Assembly: GCF_002407205.1 (NCBI RefSeq) | Contig: NZ_CP023548.1 | Coordinates: 203,501 to 267,500, forward strand | From: Rhodobacter sp. CZR27 | GTDB lineage: Bacteria > Pseudomonadota > Alphaproteobacteria > Rhodobacterales > Rhodobacteraceae | DNA length: 64,000 nt | Reading direction: 5' to 3' | Part shown: positions 46,412 through 57,194 of the stretch, in pieces | How the letters are laid out: each line of letters starts with the position of its first letter | How positions within the stretch are numbered: position 1 is the first letter of the stretch | Notes under the pieces: model-generated | Databases searched by the model: none | The model's input: only the letters and a program-made list of their open reading frames with translations | Told to the model about the DNA's origin: nothing | Made by a program: the position numbers and the translations under genes

Positions 46412-47023
46412 AATCGGAACTCCTTATCACTGGAACATCGCGCCGCGCGCAGACCGCAGATCCGGGCGGCCCGTCGACGCGATGACTGATCCTCGCCGCG
46501 TCGATGCTGCCGCGCTCTAACATGCATCAGCAGCGCGCAGGAATGCGGGGCGCCTGGGTGGATTCGCCTGCGAGGAGCGCCACCTGACGCCGGACCGCCC
46601 GGCGCCCGTCAAGGCCGCCGCGCAAAGGCGAAGGCGGCCAGCGGCACGGACGGTCGCGCCGAAGGACTCAGCTCCGTGGCATCTGTTGCCGCGCGATGTC
46701 GCGCGGCCCGCCTCGCCCCTTCACTGCTGCGGCCGGGGTCACCGTCTTCCTCGCTCCGGCCACGCACCATTGCCGCGTCGGCTCAACAACATGGATCAGT
46801 CCATGCCGGATCCGGATCTTCCCCAAGGGGACTCAGGCCGGTCCGGGTATAACGGGCCGGCAGGTTTCCCCACCCCGAAGAACCAGCCATGCTGATCGAG
46901 GTAAGTGCGGCCTCCCGGCGATCCCCGGCATCATCCGCAGCACGCGCCTCTGACCTGCGGGAAAGAGTGTGTGGGCTGGCATCGCGTGGCGGTGCCCATT
47001 GCATGGTTCAAGAGGGCTTTCCC
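46412..47023. other. 612-bp stretch between divergent csbD and DUF3185 genes
   Basis: It holds the csbD leader and Shine-Dalgarno at its left end and the DUF3185 leader at its right. Between them I see no credible gene. I searched by eye for the general-stress sigma (EcfG) pattern GGAAC-N16/17-GTT and found no convincing match. GC-rich direct and inverted motifs exist but nothing I can assign. Confidence 0.5.
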
Positions 47024-47236
47024 ATGACACTGACCAAGATCGCCGGACTCGTCCTGTTTGCCGTCGGCATCCTGCTTCTGTTGTTGGGCTGGCGCGCCTC
47101 CAATGCTCCGGTAGACCAGATGTCGGAGGCGCTGACCGGACGCTTCACGGGAAGCACGATGTGGTATCTGATCGTCGGAGTCATCGGCATCGTTGCCGGC
47201 ATCGGGATTCTGGCGCGGGGCGGCAGGAGAAGCTGA
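47024..47236 (+). CDS. DUF3185 family small membrane protein
   Basis: The 70-residue protein has two membrane helices (about 6-25 and 45-66) with GWRASNAPVDQMSEALTGRF in the loop, matching DUF3185. Function unknown. ATG 47024 is chosen because family homology starts at MTLTKIAG; an upstream in-frame Met is not supported. It is convergent with the DUF302 gene. Confidence 0.85.
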   Translation: MTLTKIAGLVLFAVGILLLLLGWRASNAPVDQMSEALTGRFTGSTMWYLIVGVIGIVAGIGILARGGRRS

Positions 47237-47271
47237 GAGGCCGCGCCACGGGCCGCAGGCCGGCCCGCGGC

Positions 47272-47658
47272 TCAGACCGCTGCGACCACCTTCGACAGCA
47301 TCTCACGCACCCCGGCCGCTACGGCCAGAAGGTCCGCGTTGTCGATTGCCCGCATCGAGGCGACCGGATCCACCGCGCTGACCTCGATGCCTCCGTCGGT
47401 TTCGCGCAGGATCACGTTGCAGGGCAGCATCGCGCCGACCCGGGGTTCCATCCCTATCGCCTGCCATGCCATCTGCGGGTTGCACGCGCCGAGAATCCGG
47501 TAGCCTGGCATGTCATGCCCAAGCTTCGCCTTCATCGTCGCCTGCACGTCGATCTCGGTCAGAACACCGAAGCCCTGCGCTTCAAGCGCGGCGCGAGTCC
47601 GTGTCTCCGCGGTGGCCAGATCGGTATCCGGGATCAGCCGGGTGATGGTATAGCTCAT
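47272..47658 (-). CDS. DUF302 domain-containing protein
   Basis: The 128-residue protein matches DUF302: a helical start (AETRTRAALEAQGFGVLTEID), then the conserved GYRILGACNPQMAWQAI and PRVGAMLPCNVILRE. Function unknown, with two conserved Cys that could bind a ligand or metal. Followed upstream in the same orientation by an NTF2-like gene 56 bp away. Confidence 0.9.
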   Translation of the reverse strand: MSYTITRLIPDTDLATAETRTRAALEAQGFGVLTEIDVQATMKAKLGHDMPGYRILGACNPQMAWQAIGMEPRVGAMLPCNVILRETDGGIEVSAVDPVASMRAIDNADLLAVAAGVREMLSKVVAAV

Positions 47659-47714
47659 GGGGTCTCCTGTGGGATCCAGTGGCGCATGGCCATGTCCTCG
47701 CCCGATCCTGGCGG

Positions 47715-48089
47715 TCACGCGACGGGCGTCTGTTGATGGAAAAGCCTGCGCCAGGTGCCGGCGTCGCTCAGCCATGTCGATGCGCACAATGCCTCGTACT
47801 CCGGAACGTGGGGCTTCGTTGCCCGCACCCGATAGGCCAGCACGGCGACATTCCCCTGCCGGGCGACGGTGCGGTCGGACATCTCCACGAGACGCCAACC
47901 GGTGTTGACGGCCGGATGCGACCAGAGGCCATCGCCCTGAAGTATCCCGTCGGGATAGGGAAGCACCACGATTGCCCCCGAGGCCATCATGGTGCGGGCG
48001 CTGTCGCGTCCGCTGGTCCAGAGGCGCTCCTCAAGGCTCCAAAGCGTGTCATCCTGGTTCACTGCAGGCATCTCCAAAAGCGGCGTCAT
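47715..48089 (-). CDS. NTF2-like (DUF4440/SnoaL-type) protein
   Basis: The 124-residue product looks like a SnoaL/NTF2-like cone: an N-terminal helix (LWSLEERLWTSGRD), then GAIVVLPYPDG and VAVLAYRVRATKP strands, ending STWLSDAGTWRRLFHQQTP. Function unknown. Two close Met starts (48071, 48089) exist; 48089 keeps the full helix. The frame continues open far upstream without homology. Confidence 0.7.
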   Translation of the reverse strand: MTPLLEMPAVNQDDTLWSLEERLWTSGRDSARTMMASGAIVVLPYPDGILQGDGLWSHPAVNTGWRLVEMSDRTVARQGNVAVLAYRVRATKPHVPEYEALCASTWLSDAGTWRRLFHQQTPVA

Positions 48090-48575
48090 CGACCCGGACA
48101 GGCGAAAGGCACTGCCACCCGAAACGCGGCCGCCTTTCTTGATGCGCCGAAGCGGGGCCATGCCGCATTGATGCTGATCAGCGAGACGTTCCGGTGCTAC
48201 TTGCCGCTGCCTGATGCCCTTGGCAAGGCTGCTGCCGCGCCGCCCGCTCCGGTCAACCTGAAGACGGTGAACGTCTTCGACCCTGCTGATGTGAGGCACG
48301 CGGCGCTCGCCGCAAGTGTTGGCGAATGAGTGCTCATCAACGGGATGACACGGAACACTCGACTTCTCAGTGCATCCACGGGATTGACGCAAGTGGGTTT
48401 CAGGATGCGGCACCACTTGCTTGGCGCCCTGAGCGAGCACCCGGCCCAGCCGTTCGCGATGCCGTGCATCCCGTAATCCGGACTCATGCTCTGGCAGGCG
48501 TTCACTGACCTGGGTTCAGGACCCATTGCTCCTGCACGAGCAGCGTGATTCAGCCTCGGCAAGGCGACCCGACCG
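48090..48575. other. 486-bp stretch of probable gene debris
   Basis: No frame shows similarity I recognise. A 52-residue frame at 48171-48329 (plus) has no clear ribosome site. Near 48510 a small dyad TGGGT / ACCCA with a TCAGG loop may be left over from an IS end. The stretch leads into the IS5 fragment. Confidence 0.4.
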
Positions 48576-48637
48576 ATGAGCCATCTATTATGCCGACGGA
48601 CACGCAGATGGCGCGACTTCGGCCGTTCTTCCCGAAG
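48576..48637 (+). pseudogene. 5' fragment of an IS5-family transposase
   Basis: ATG 48576 gives MSHLL then a two-base loss shifts frame; from 48590 the next frame reads MPTDTQMARLRPFFPK, the well-known N-terminus of IS5-group transposases (TDxQMARLxPFFPK). Homology stops abruptly at 48637 where hsdR-like sequence begins. Only about 20 codons survive and no matching 3' end is in the window. Confidence 0.7.
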
Positions 48638-48910
48638 ACCCGCGCGAGCGCAAGATCGTCTACATCGATGTCACCGACGAGAACGGCGCAGGCACCGAAA
48701 TCACTCTCGACGCCATCAGTCCCGGCATCGACAAGCAGCAGTTCCGGAAGAAGGTTAGGCGCTTCCTGGAGAAGCACAAGGACCACATCGCCCTCTTGAA
48801 GTTACGTCGCGCCGAGCAGCTGTAGCCGACGGACCTAGTCGAGAGCTGGCGAAGACTGTTCGTGGCGGAATGCGTTCATCTTGAGAAGGGCCAGAACGAT
48901 ATCACGCAGG
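48638..48910 (+). pseudogene. Decayed 3' portion of a type I restriction enzyme R subunit (hsdR)
   Basis: One frame reads RERKIVYIDVTDENGAGTEI, PGIDKQQFRKKVRRFLEKHK, DHIALLKLRRAEQL then TAG at 48823, then PTDLVESWRRLFVAE. This fits the conserved region of HsdR of the form RKIVYTDFxDE...FRxKxRxFLREHxDHxAxxKLRxNxPLTPTDLxELExML, with a stop where the T of LTPTDL should be. The helicase and nuclease domains are absent and no hsdM/hsdS is nearby. Limits are approximate. Confidence 0.7.
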
Positions 48911-48998
48911 CAGGCGGCCTGAGCCTCTCCAAATGGCATGCACCACATCGTGCGCCGCCTGTAACCCCCTCACAAATACAAGGAAATCATCTTTTGAG

Positions 48999-49088
48999 TG
49001 GCGGAGAGACAGGGATTCGAACCCTGGGTCGGCTCACACCGACAACGGTTTTCGAGACCGCCGCATTCGACCACTCTGCCACCTCTCC
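48999..49088 (-). tRNA. tRNA-Ser (anticodon CGA)
   Basis: The 90-base class II tRNA has acceptor GGAGAGG / TCTCTCC, anticodon stem GCGGT / ACCGT with loop CTCGAAA (anticodon CGA), a long variable arm (TGTCGG...CCGACC), T arm CAGGG TTCGAAT CCCTG, discriminator G and encoded CCA. It reads UCG. Its 3' end faces the hsdR/IS scar, the usual side for tRNA-integrating elements. Confidence 0.95.
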
Positions 49089-49257
49089 GCGTCAGGGGTC
49101 GTCGTGGGGCAGGCGTTTAGCGAAGCTCGCGGGCGCTTGCAAGCGGCTTTTCTGCGGCGAGATCATGCCGCAGCGCGGCGGAGACGCGGCTCGTCCCTTG
49201 GCAAGCGTCGGGCGAGCGACTAGCTCTGTTCGAACCACGCTCCCGAAGGTTTGCTTC

Positions 49258-50145
49258 ATGGTCCTCCCGCCGATCCTGACCCGCCTCGTGCTGGTGCTGA
49301 GCATGGCCTTCGCCGCGCATCCGCTCGCGGCGCAGACCCGGCCCGCGCCCGGCGGGGGGGAACCGCCCGTGGTGGCGCCCGGCGTGCAGATCGCAGCCCT
49401 GGGCGAGGCCATGCGCATCGCCGACGTCATCGCCGTCATGCGCGAGGAGGGCCTGCAGTACGGCTCCAGCCTGGAGGCCGAACTGTTTCCCGACCGGGGC
49501 GGGCCGCGCTGGCAGGCGGTCGTGGGGCTGATCTATGACGCCGATACGATGCGCAAGCGCTTCGATGCCTTCTTCGAGGCCGAGGTCGGCCGCGATCCCG
49601 GTGCCATAGCGGGCATGCTCGACTTCTTCGGCAGCGAGCGCGGCCAGCGCATCCTTCAGCTCGAGATCGAGGCCCGCCGGGCGTTGCTCGACGAATCGGC
49701 GGAAGAGGCTGCAAAGATCAAGGTCGAGGACATGAGCGCGAGGAACGACCCGCGCCTCGACCTGCTACAGGAATTCGCCGAGGCGAACGACCTGATCGAG
49801 CTGAACGTGGCCGGGGCGCTGAACTCGAACCTCGCCTTCTACCGCGGCATGGCCGAGGGCGCGGCCTTTGACGAGGCGCTGAGCGAGGAGCAGATGCTCG
49901 CCGACGTCTGGTCGCAGGAGGGCGACGTCCGGCGCGAGACCGAGGAGTGGCTTTATCCCTACCTCGCCCTCGCCTACGGGCCGCTCTCCGATAGCGACCT
50001 GCGGGACTACATCGCCTTCTCGCGGACGCCCGAGGGCAGGCGGCTCAACGGCGCCACCTTCGCCGCCTTCGATGCGGTGTTCTCGGCCATTTCGCATGAC
50101 CTTGGCCGCGCAGCCGCCAAGCAGATGCAGGGCGAGGATATCTGA
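49258..50145 (+). CDS. Exported DUF2059 family protein
   Basis: The 295-residue protein has a signal peptide (LVLVLSMAFAAHPLAAQ, cleavage near residue 26) and helical repeats of the DUF2059 type: FDAFFEAEVGRDPGAIAGML, DFFGSERGQRILQLE, and a second copy near DLRDYIAFSRTPEGRRL. Function unknown; probably periplasmic. ATG 49258 is the only good start before the signal peptide. It is upstream of rplU but separated by a promoter. Confidence 0.85.
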   Translation: MVLPPILTRLVLVLSMAFAAHPLAAQTRPAPGGGEPPVVAPGVQIAALGEAMRIADVIAVMREEGLQYGSSLEAELFPDRGGPRWQAVVGLIYDADTMRKRFDAFFEAEVGRDPGAIAGMLDFFGSERGQRILQLEIEARRALLDESAEEAAKIKVEDMSARNDPRLDLLQEFAEANDLIELNVAGALNSNLAFYRGMAEGAAFDEALSEEQMLADVWSQEGDVRRETEEWLYPYLALAYGPLSDSDLRDYIAFSRTPEGRRLNGATFAAFDAVFSAISHDLGRAAAKQMQGEDI

Positions 50146-50175
50146 GCGGTGCACCGCTCCGGCCCCTCGGGGCGC

Positions 50176-50204
50176 TTGACTCGGGAGGGTGTTTCCCCGA
50201 TAAG
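50176..50204 (+). promoter_or_regulatory. Sigma-70-type promoter for rplU-rpmA
   Basis: TTGACT and GATAAG are separated by exactly 17 bp. A transcript starting near 50211 would have a leader of about 150 nt, long for a ribosomal protein gene and possibly regulatory. Confidence 0.6.
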
Positions 50205-50362
50205 CGCGCATCCCGGCCGGACCCGTCTGGCGGGGTCTCTTCTCCGTTGGCGAATCGCCGGCGGATCCACTCCATGACACCCTCCGGGGTGCGCTGTCCG
50301 AAGGCATCCAACGCCGGGTCGCTCCGGGGCCGCAGGACGCGGAACACGAAAAGGAACGACCC

Positions 50363-50758
50363 ATGTTCGCGGTCCTCAAGACAGGCGGCAAGCAGTACAA
50401 GGTCCAGGCGGGCGACGTGCTGCGCGTCGAGAAGCTGGCGTGCGAAGCCGGCGACAAGATCCAGTTCAACGACATCCTGATGGTCGGCGGCGAGTCCGTG
50501 ACCGTCGGCGCGCCCTTCGTGGCCGGCGCCGCGGTGCAGGCCGAGGTGATCGCCCAGATCAAGGGCGAGAAGACCATCCACTACGTGAAGCGCCGCCGGA
50601 AGCATTCGTCGCAGCGCACCAAGGGCCACCGCCAGCAGCTCACCCTGCTGCGCGTGACCGACGTGCTCGCCTCGGGCGCCGAAGCCTCGGGCGTGGCCGC
50701 CGCGACCGGCACCGCCGATGCGCGCCGCGCCGCCCACAACGCCAGCGCGAAGGAGTAA
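50363..50758 (+). CDS. rplU: 50S ribosomal protein L21
   Basis: The 131-residue protein begins MFAVLKTGGKQYKVQAGDVL and has HYVKRRRKHSSQRTKGHRQQ, the RNA-binding core of L21. The Ala-rich C-terminal extension (about 103-131) is longer than in E. coli (103 residues) and is typical of alphaproteobacteria. It is 6 bp upstream of rpmA, the universal rplU-rpmA pair. Confidence 0.98.
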   Translation: MFAVLKTGGKQYKVQAGDVLRVEKLACEAGDKIQFNDILMVGGESVTVGAPFVAGAAVQAEVIAQIKGEKTIHYVKRRRKHSSQRTKGHRQQLTLLRVTDVLASGAEASGVAAATGTADARRAAHNASAKE

Positions 50759-50764
50759 CACCCC

Positions 50765-51034
50765 ATGGCACACAAGAAGGCAGGCGGTTCGTCCCGCAAC
50801 GGCCGCGACTCCGCCGGTCGCCGCCTCGGCGTGAAGCTCTATGGTGGCCAGCAGGCCATTCCGGGCAACATCATCGTCCGCCAGCGCGGCACGACCTGGT
50901 TCCCGGGTGCCGGTGTCGGCATGGGCCGCGACCACACCATCTTCGCGATGGTCGAAGGCCGCGTGGAGTTCAAGAAGGGCCTCAAGGGCCGGACCTTCAT
51001 TTCCGTGCTCCCGACCGTGGAGGCCGCGGAATAA
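50765..51034 (+). CDS. rpmA: 50S ribosomal protein L27
   Basis: The 89-residue protein has the standard [20 protein letters not shown] start, whose N-terminus reaches the peptidyl-transferase centre, and [16 protein letters not shown] terminator follows. No N-terminal pro-sequence is present, unlike Firmicutes L27. Confidence 0.98.
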   Translation: MAHKKAGGSSRNGRDSAGRRLGVKLYGGQQAIPGNIIVRQRGTTWFPGAGVGMGRDHTIFAMVEGRVEFKKGLKGRTFISVLPTVEAAE

Positions 51035-51062
51035 GCCGAACCTTCACAGTTCGTCTGTAACG

Positions 51063-51098
51063 GGGGATCGGCCATCAAGCCGGTCCCCTTCCTCTTTT
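51063..51098 (+). terminator. Rho-independent terminator after rpmA
   Basis: GGGGATCGGC / GCCGGTCCCC form a 10-bp stem (one T-G wobble) with a 6-nt loop, followed by the T-rich tail TTCCTCTTTT, 28 bp after the rpmA stop. Confidence 0.8.
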
Positions 51099-51180
51099 CC
51101 GGCCCCTGCCGGGCGGGAGGAGCCAGTCCGGGGGCATGCCGCCCTTGGACGCAGGTGCCAGTGCTTCAGAGGAGGAAGCC

Positions 51181-51732
51181 GTGACGCTTGACATGATCCC
51201 GACGACCGAGCCCACCGCCGGCGCGCATCCGCATGGCGGCCGCCTCGTGCTGCGCCCGGTGCAGAAGTCCGACGCGGGGCTCTTCGCCATGTATGCCGGC
51301 GACCGCCGCGTGGCCGCGGGCACGCGCGGCATCCCCCATCCGCTGCCGCCGGGCGCGGCCGAGGCCTTCGTGGCCCGCGCCATGTCCGAGCAGCGGTCCG
51401 AGGACGTCTGGGTGATGGACGGCTCGGCCTCGGGGCTGGCCGAGGTGCTGGGCGTCGTCTCGCTGAAGAAGCTCGACCGCGACCAGTCCGAGATCGCCTA
51501 TTGGGTGGCGCCCGCCTTCTGGAACGCGGGCTTCGCCTCCGAGGCGGTGCGGGCGATCCTGGCCGCCAACCCGCAGGGCTCGCGCACGATCTTCGCTGCG
51601 GTCTTCCAGGACAATCCGCAGTCGGCACGGGTGCTGACCAACTGCGGCTTCGAATATATCGGCGATGCCGAGGCCTTCTCGGTCGCGCGCAACGCCCGCG
51701 TGCCCACCTGGACCTACCTGCGCCGCATGTGA
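51181..51732 (+). CDS. GNAT family N-acetyltransferase (RimJ/RimL type)
   Basis: The 183-residue protein has a RimJ/RimL-like GNAT fold: RLVLRPVQKSDAGLFAMYAG at the start, IAYWVAPAFWNAGFASEAVR (CoA-binding region) and NPQSARVLTNCGFEYIGDAE at the end. The acceptor is unknown. GTG 51181 is preferred because an AGGAGG Shine-Dalgarno sits 6 bp upstream; an in-frame ATG at 51136 would add 15 residues with no such signal. It lies between rpmA and obgE. Confidence 0.88.
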   Translation: MTLDMIPTTEPTAGAHPHGGRLVLRPVQKSDAGLFAMYAGDRRVAAGTRGIPHPLPPGAAEAFVARAMSEQRSEDVWVMDGSASGLAEVLGVVSLKKLDRDQSEIAYWVAPAFWNAGFASEAVRAILAANPQGSRTIFAAVFQDNPQSARVLTNCGFEYIGDAEAFSVARNARVPTWTYLRRM

Positions 51733-51761
51733 TCCCACGGGCGGCGCCGGGACCTTCGTGA

Positions 51762-53971
<2,210 letters not shown>

Positions 53972-54002
53972 CCCCGGAGGCGGGGGCATCGGGAAGGGCA
54001 GG

Positions 54003-55268
54003 ATGATGGACGGACAGGACGTCACGGGACTCATGCAGCAGATCGGCGCGCGGGCGCGGGCGGCGGCCGCGGACCTGGCCTTTGCCGAGCCGGAGAGCAA
54101 GCGGCAGGCGCTGCTGGCCGCAGCCGATGCCGTTCTGGCGCGGCAGGCCGAGATCCTTTCTGCCAATGCCGAGGATCTGGCCTATGGCACGTCCAAGGGC
54201 CTGTCGCCTGCCATGATGGACCGGCTGAAGCTCGACGCGGGCCGGATCGCCGGCGTGGTCGAGGGGCTGCGCGCGGTCGCCGCCCAGAAGGACCCGGTGG
54301 GCGAGGTGATAGCCGAGTGGGACCGGCCTTCCGGCCTGCACATCCGCCGCGTCCGCACGCCGCTGGGCGTCGTCGGCGTAATCTACGAGAGCCGCCCGAA
54401 CGTGACGGCCGATGCGGGGGCGCTCTGCCTCAAGTCCGGTAATGCGGTGATCCTGCGCGGCGGATCGGAAAGCTTCCATACCTCGGCCGCGATCCACGCC
54501 TGTCTGCAGGACGGGCTGCGCGCGGCGGGCCTGCCCGAGGATGCGATCCAGCTCGTTCCCACGCGCGACCGTGCCGCCGTGGCCGAGATGCTGCGCATGG
54601 TCGAGTTTATCGATGTGATCGTGCCGCGTGGGGGCAAGGGTCTCGTGGGTCTCGTGCAGGCCGAGGCGCGGGTGCCGGTCTTCGCCCATCTCGAGGGCAT
54701 CTGCCATGTCTATGCGGATGCGGATGCCGACCTCGAGAAGGCCCGCCGGGTCGTGCTGAACTCCAAGACCCGCCGCACCGGCATCTGCGGCGCGGCGGAA
54801 TGCCTGCTGATCGACCGCGGCTTCTATGCAAAGCATGGTGCCGTGCTGGTCGAGGATCTGCTGAAGGCGGGCGTCGAGGTCCGGGCCGAGGGCGAACTGG
54901 CCGCGGTCCCCGGTACGGTCCCGGCGAAGCCGGAGGATTTCGGCTGCGAGTTTCTCGACATGATCATCGCGGCGAAGATGGTGGATGGCGTCGACGGTGC
55001 GATCGCCCACATCCGCCGCTACGGCTCGAGCCACACCGAGTCGATCCTGACCGAGAACGATGCCACGGCGGCGCGCTTCTTCCAGCGGCTCGACAGCGCG
55101 ATCCTGATGCGCAACGCCTCGACGCAGTTCGCCGACGGCGGCGAGTTCGGCATGGGCGCCGAGATCGGCATCGCCACGGGCAAGATGCACGCCCGCGGCC
55201 CGGTGGGGGCGGAGCAGCTCACGAGCTTCAAGTATCTCGTCGAGGGAGACGGGACGATCCGTCCCTGA
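54003..55268 (+). CDS. proA: Glutamate-5-semialdehyde dehydrogenase (gamma-glutamyl phosphate reductase)
   Basis: The 421-residue enzyme has [33 protein letters not shown], and the catalytic Cys in [17 protein letters not shown]. It reduces gamma-glutamyl phosphate with NADPH. ATG 54003 and 54006 are adjacent; the first is taken. It ends the obgE-proB-proA unit. Confidence 0.97.
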   Translation: MMDGQDVTGLMQQIGARARAAAADLAFAEPESKRQALLAAADAVLARQAEILSANAEDLAYGTSKGLSPAMMDRLKLDAGRIAGVVEGLRAVAAQKDPVGEVIAEWDRPSGLHIRRVRTPLGVVGVIYESRPNVTADAGALCLKSGNAVILRGGSESFHTSAAIHACLQDGLRAAGLPEDAIQLVPTRDRAAVAEMLRMVEFIDVIVPRGGKGLVGLVQAEARVPVFAHLEGICHVYADADADLEKARRVVLNSKTRRTGICGAAECLLIDRGFYAKHGAVLVEDLLKAGVEVRAEGELAAVPGTVPAKPEDFGCEFLDMIIAAKMVDGVDGAIAHIRRYGSSHTESILTENDATAARFFQRLDSAILMRNASTQFADGGEFGMGAEIGIATGKMHARGPVGAEQLTSFKYLVEGDGTIRP

Positions 55269-55447
55269 CCGGAGCGGCCGATCCGGCTCGCGGCGCCCCG
55301 GCGCCCCGCCCTGGATCGTGGCGCCTCTCGGCGGGAAACGGCTTCCCTGTCCTGCCGCGTTTTGACCGATGCCGTCGAGTCGTGCATCCTTCTGATGACG
55401 CTCAAGGTCTCGCAAGTCCCCCGCCGCGCGTGTTCAGGAGTGTGATC

Positions 55448-56164
55448 GTGAAGAGTGCCTTGCTGGGGATCCCCCTGATCGCGCTGCCCGCCTTTGCGGA
55501 CCCGCCAGACGGCACGGGTGCAGGGTCAGGCATGGCGTCGGCAAGCCCGTCCAGACCCTGGTATTTCTTTGCATCGATCGGCAGGACGTTCTCCGGGCCG
55601 GAGTACGAGTCCGTGATCCCCTACACCTACGACGACCGGCCGGCGATCTACAATGATACGATGACGCAGCTGAGCATTTCGGACTACACCGGAACGATCG
55701 GCTTCGGGCGGATTCTGCACGACTGGGGCAGGCAATCCCTGGGACTCGAGATCGACCTGACCGCCGGCGACATGGCCTCGGATCTCCAGCGCGGGGACAC
55801 CGCGCCCTGCACGCGCGGTCGCGAAGGGTGCCGGGCCGACGTCAATCTGGTGAGTACGGTGCGTCTGGTGCTCGGAACCACGACCGGCGCCACGATGCCC
55901 TATCTGACCGCGGGGCTTGCCATCGCGGATATCGAAGGAAGCGCCGATCACAGCGCCTGCGCCAGTTCGAACTGCGGGTTCAACGAGGTGAGGCCGGGCG
56001 GCGTCGTCGGAGCCGGGGTTCGGCACGAGATCAGCGATCGCTGGGCGATCAAGGGCGAGGTGCTGTACTTCGATCTGGGAGAGCTTGACCTCGGAACCGG
56101 CGGGTATGTCGAAGGCTACTTCACCTTCAGCGCCGCGCGTCTCGGCATGATCTACAAGTTCTGA
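55448..56164 (+). CDS. Outer-membrane beta-barrel protein (Omp25/RopB-like)
   Basis: The 238-residue protein has a signal peptide (KSALLGIPLIALPAFAD) and alternating amphipathic strands, for example WYFFASIGRTFSG, YTGTIGFGRIL and LGTGGYVEGYFTFSAARL, ending in the typical outer-membrane C-terminal Phe (GMIYKF). It probably forms an eight-stranded barrel. GTG 55448 has AGGAG 7 bp upstream; GTG 55442 is too close to it. Four Cys in the loops (CTRGREGC, CASSNC) could form two disulfides, unusual for this family. Confidence 0.8.
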   Translation: MKSALLGIPLIALPAFADPPDGTGAGSGMASASPSRPWYFFASIGRTFSGPEYESVIPYTYDDRPAIYNDTMTQLSISDYTGTIGFGRILHDWGRQSLGLEIDLTAGDMASDLQRGDTAPCTRGREGCRADVNLVSTVRLVLGTTTGATMPYLTAGLAIADIEGSADHSACASSNCGFNEVRPGGVVGAGVRHEISDRWAIKGEVLYFDLGELDLGTGGYVEGYFTFSAARLGMIYKF

Positions 56165-56234
56165 GCGACTTGCGGCGTCCCCAGTCGGCGCCGGGGACGG
56201 TGTCGGTTGGAGGGCGACCGCACGATTTCGCCGG

Positions 56235-56831
56235 CTAGAACGCGAGGCGGATCTCGGTCTCGCGGATCTCGGCGGTCAGGCGGCGGCCCTGCCGCGCCAC
56301 CTCTTCGGGGACGAGCGCGAAATGCACCCGGGCGGCGGACATTTCCACCTGCGCCATCGGGTTCGACAGCAGTTCCCACAGGTCGGCGTCGACCTTCATC
56401 TTGTTGGCCTGTCCCGTCAGCGTCCAGCGCGCATCGTTGCGCTCCACCCGGATCCGGCCGCCATAGGCCATCGCCGTCTCGAGGCAGAGGATCAGCAGGA
56501 AGGCAAGCTTCACCTCGCGCCGCGAGAGGTCGCCCGGACCCTGCCACTCGATCTGCAGCCGCCCCCCGCGCGTGAGATCGCCCAGGATCGACAGGATCTC
56601 CGGCCGGCCGATCCGCTGCTCGGCGGTCGAGGCGCCGAAGGCCACGCGGAAGTAGCGGATCCGCGCATTGGCATGGGCCACGCTTTCCGAGATCAGCGTC
56701 ATCTCGGGACCGCGGATCGACCCATCCATCATCAGAAGCTCCACCCCGTTGCCGATCGCGCCGATCGGGCTGATAAGATCGTGACAGATGCGGGAGCCCA
56801 GCAGGGCGGTCAGATCGGTCTTTTCGGTCAT
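56235..56831 (-). CDS. chpT: Histidine phosphotransferase ChpT
   Basis: The 198-residue protein has the ChpT dimerisation/phosphotransfer helix LLGSRICHDLISPIGAIGNG with the phosphorylated His near residue 17, and a degenerate HATPase-like C-terminal domain (KLAFLLILCLETAMAYGGRI). It passes phosphate from CckA to CtrA and CpdR. In Rhodobacterales the CckA-ChpT-CtrA pathway controls motility, gene-transfer agents and quorum responses. It is divergent from the DUF3553 gene, 33 bp apart. Confidence 0.92.
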   Translation of the reverse strand: MTEKTDLTALLGSRICHDLISPIGAIGNGVELLMMDGSIRGPEMTLISESVAHANARIRYFRVAFGASTAEQRIGRPEILSILGDLTRGGRLQIEWQGPGDLSRREVKLAFLLILCLETAMAYGGRIRVERNDARWTLTGQANKMKVDADLWELLSNPMAQVEMSAARVHFALVPEEVARQGRRLTAEIRETEIRLAF

Positions 56832-56864
56832 GGGCAGGCTCCACGGAAGGCGGAAGGTAACGGG

Positions 56865-57044
56865 ATGAACACTCTACTAGAGCCGGGCATGCTGGTCCGG
56901 CATCCGCAGCAGCCGGATTGGGGCGCGGGTCAGGTCCAGTCGAACATCGGGGGGCGCATCACTGTGAATTTCGAGCATGCGGGAAAGGTGGTGATCGACG
57001 GTCAAAGGGTGGAACTTAGGCGGATATTCGATACATCCGAATGA
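56865..57044 (+). CDS. DUF3553 family small protein
   Basis: The 59-residue protein matches DUF3553 (MLVRHPQQPDWGAGQVQSNI, then GRITVNFEHAGKVVIDG), a short all-beta domain of unknown function often near UvrD-type helicases. It starts right after the divergent chpT gene. The start MNTLLEPGM is the only one that keeps the domain. Confidence 0.9.
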   Translation: MNTLLEPGMLVRHPQQPDWGAGQVQSNIGGRITVNFEHAGKVVIDGQRVELRRIFDTSE

Positions 57045-57194
57045 TGTAGCGGCGCGGGCTTGCGCATTTCAACCGGGAATTGCGGTCATTTCCGCGCAGG
57101 GTTGCGCGGCCGTGGCCGCCGTGCCACCCGTTGCATCCCGTTCGGGCTTTTCCTATGACACGGTCACGCCAGGGTCAGGGGCGAGGGGCCGGTA

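Noticed and set aside
46412..47023. EcfG-type promoters for csbD and neighbours
   Set aside because: I looked for GGAAC-N16/17-GTT on both strands and found no convincing match.
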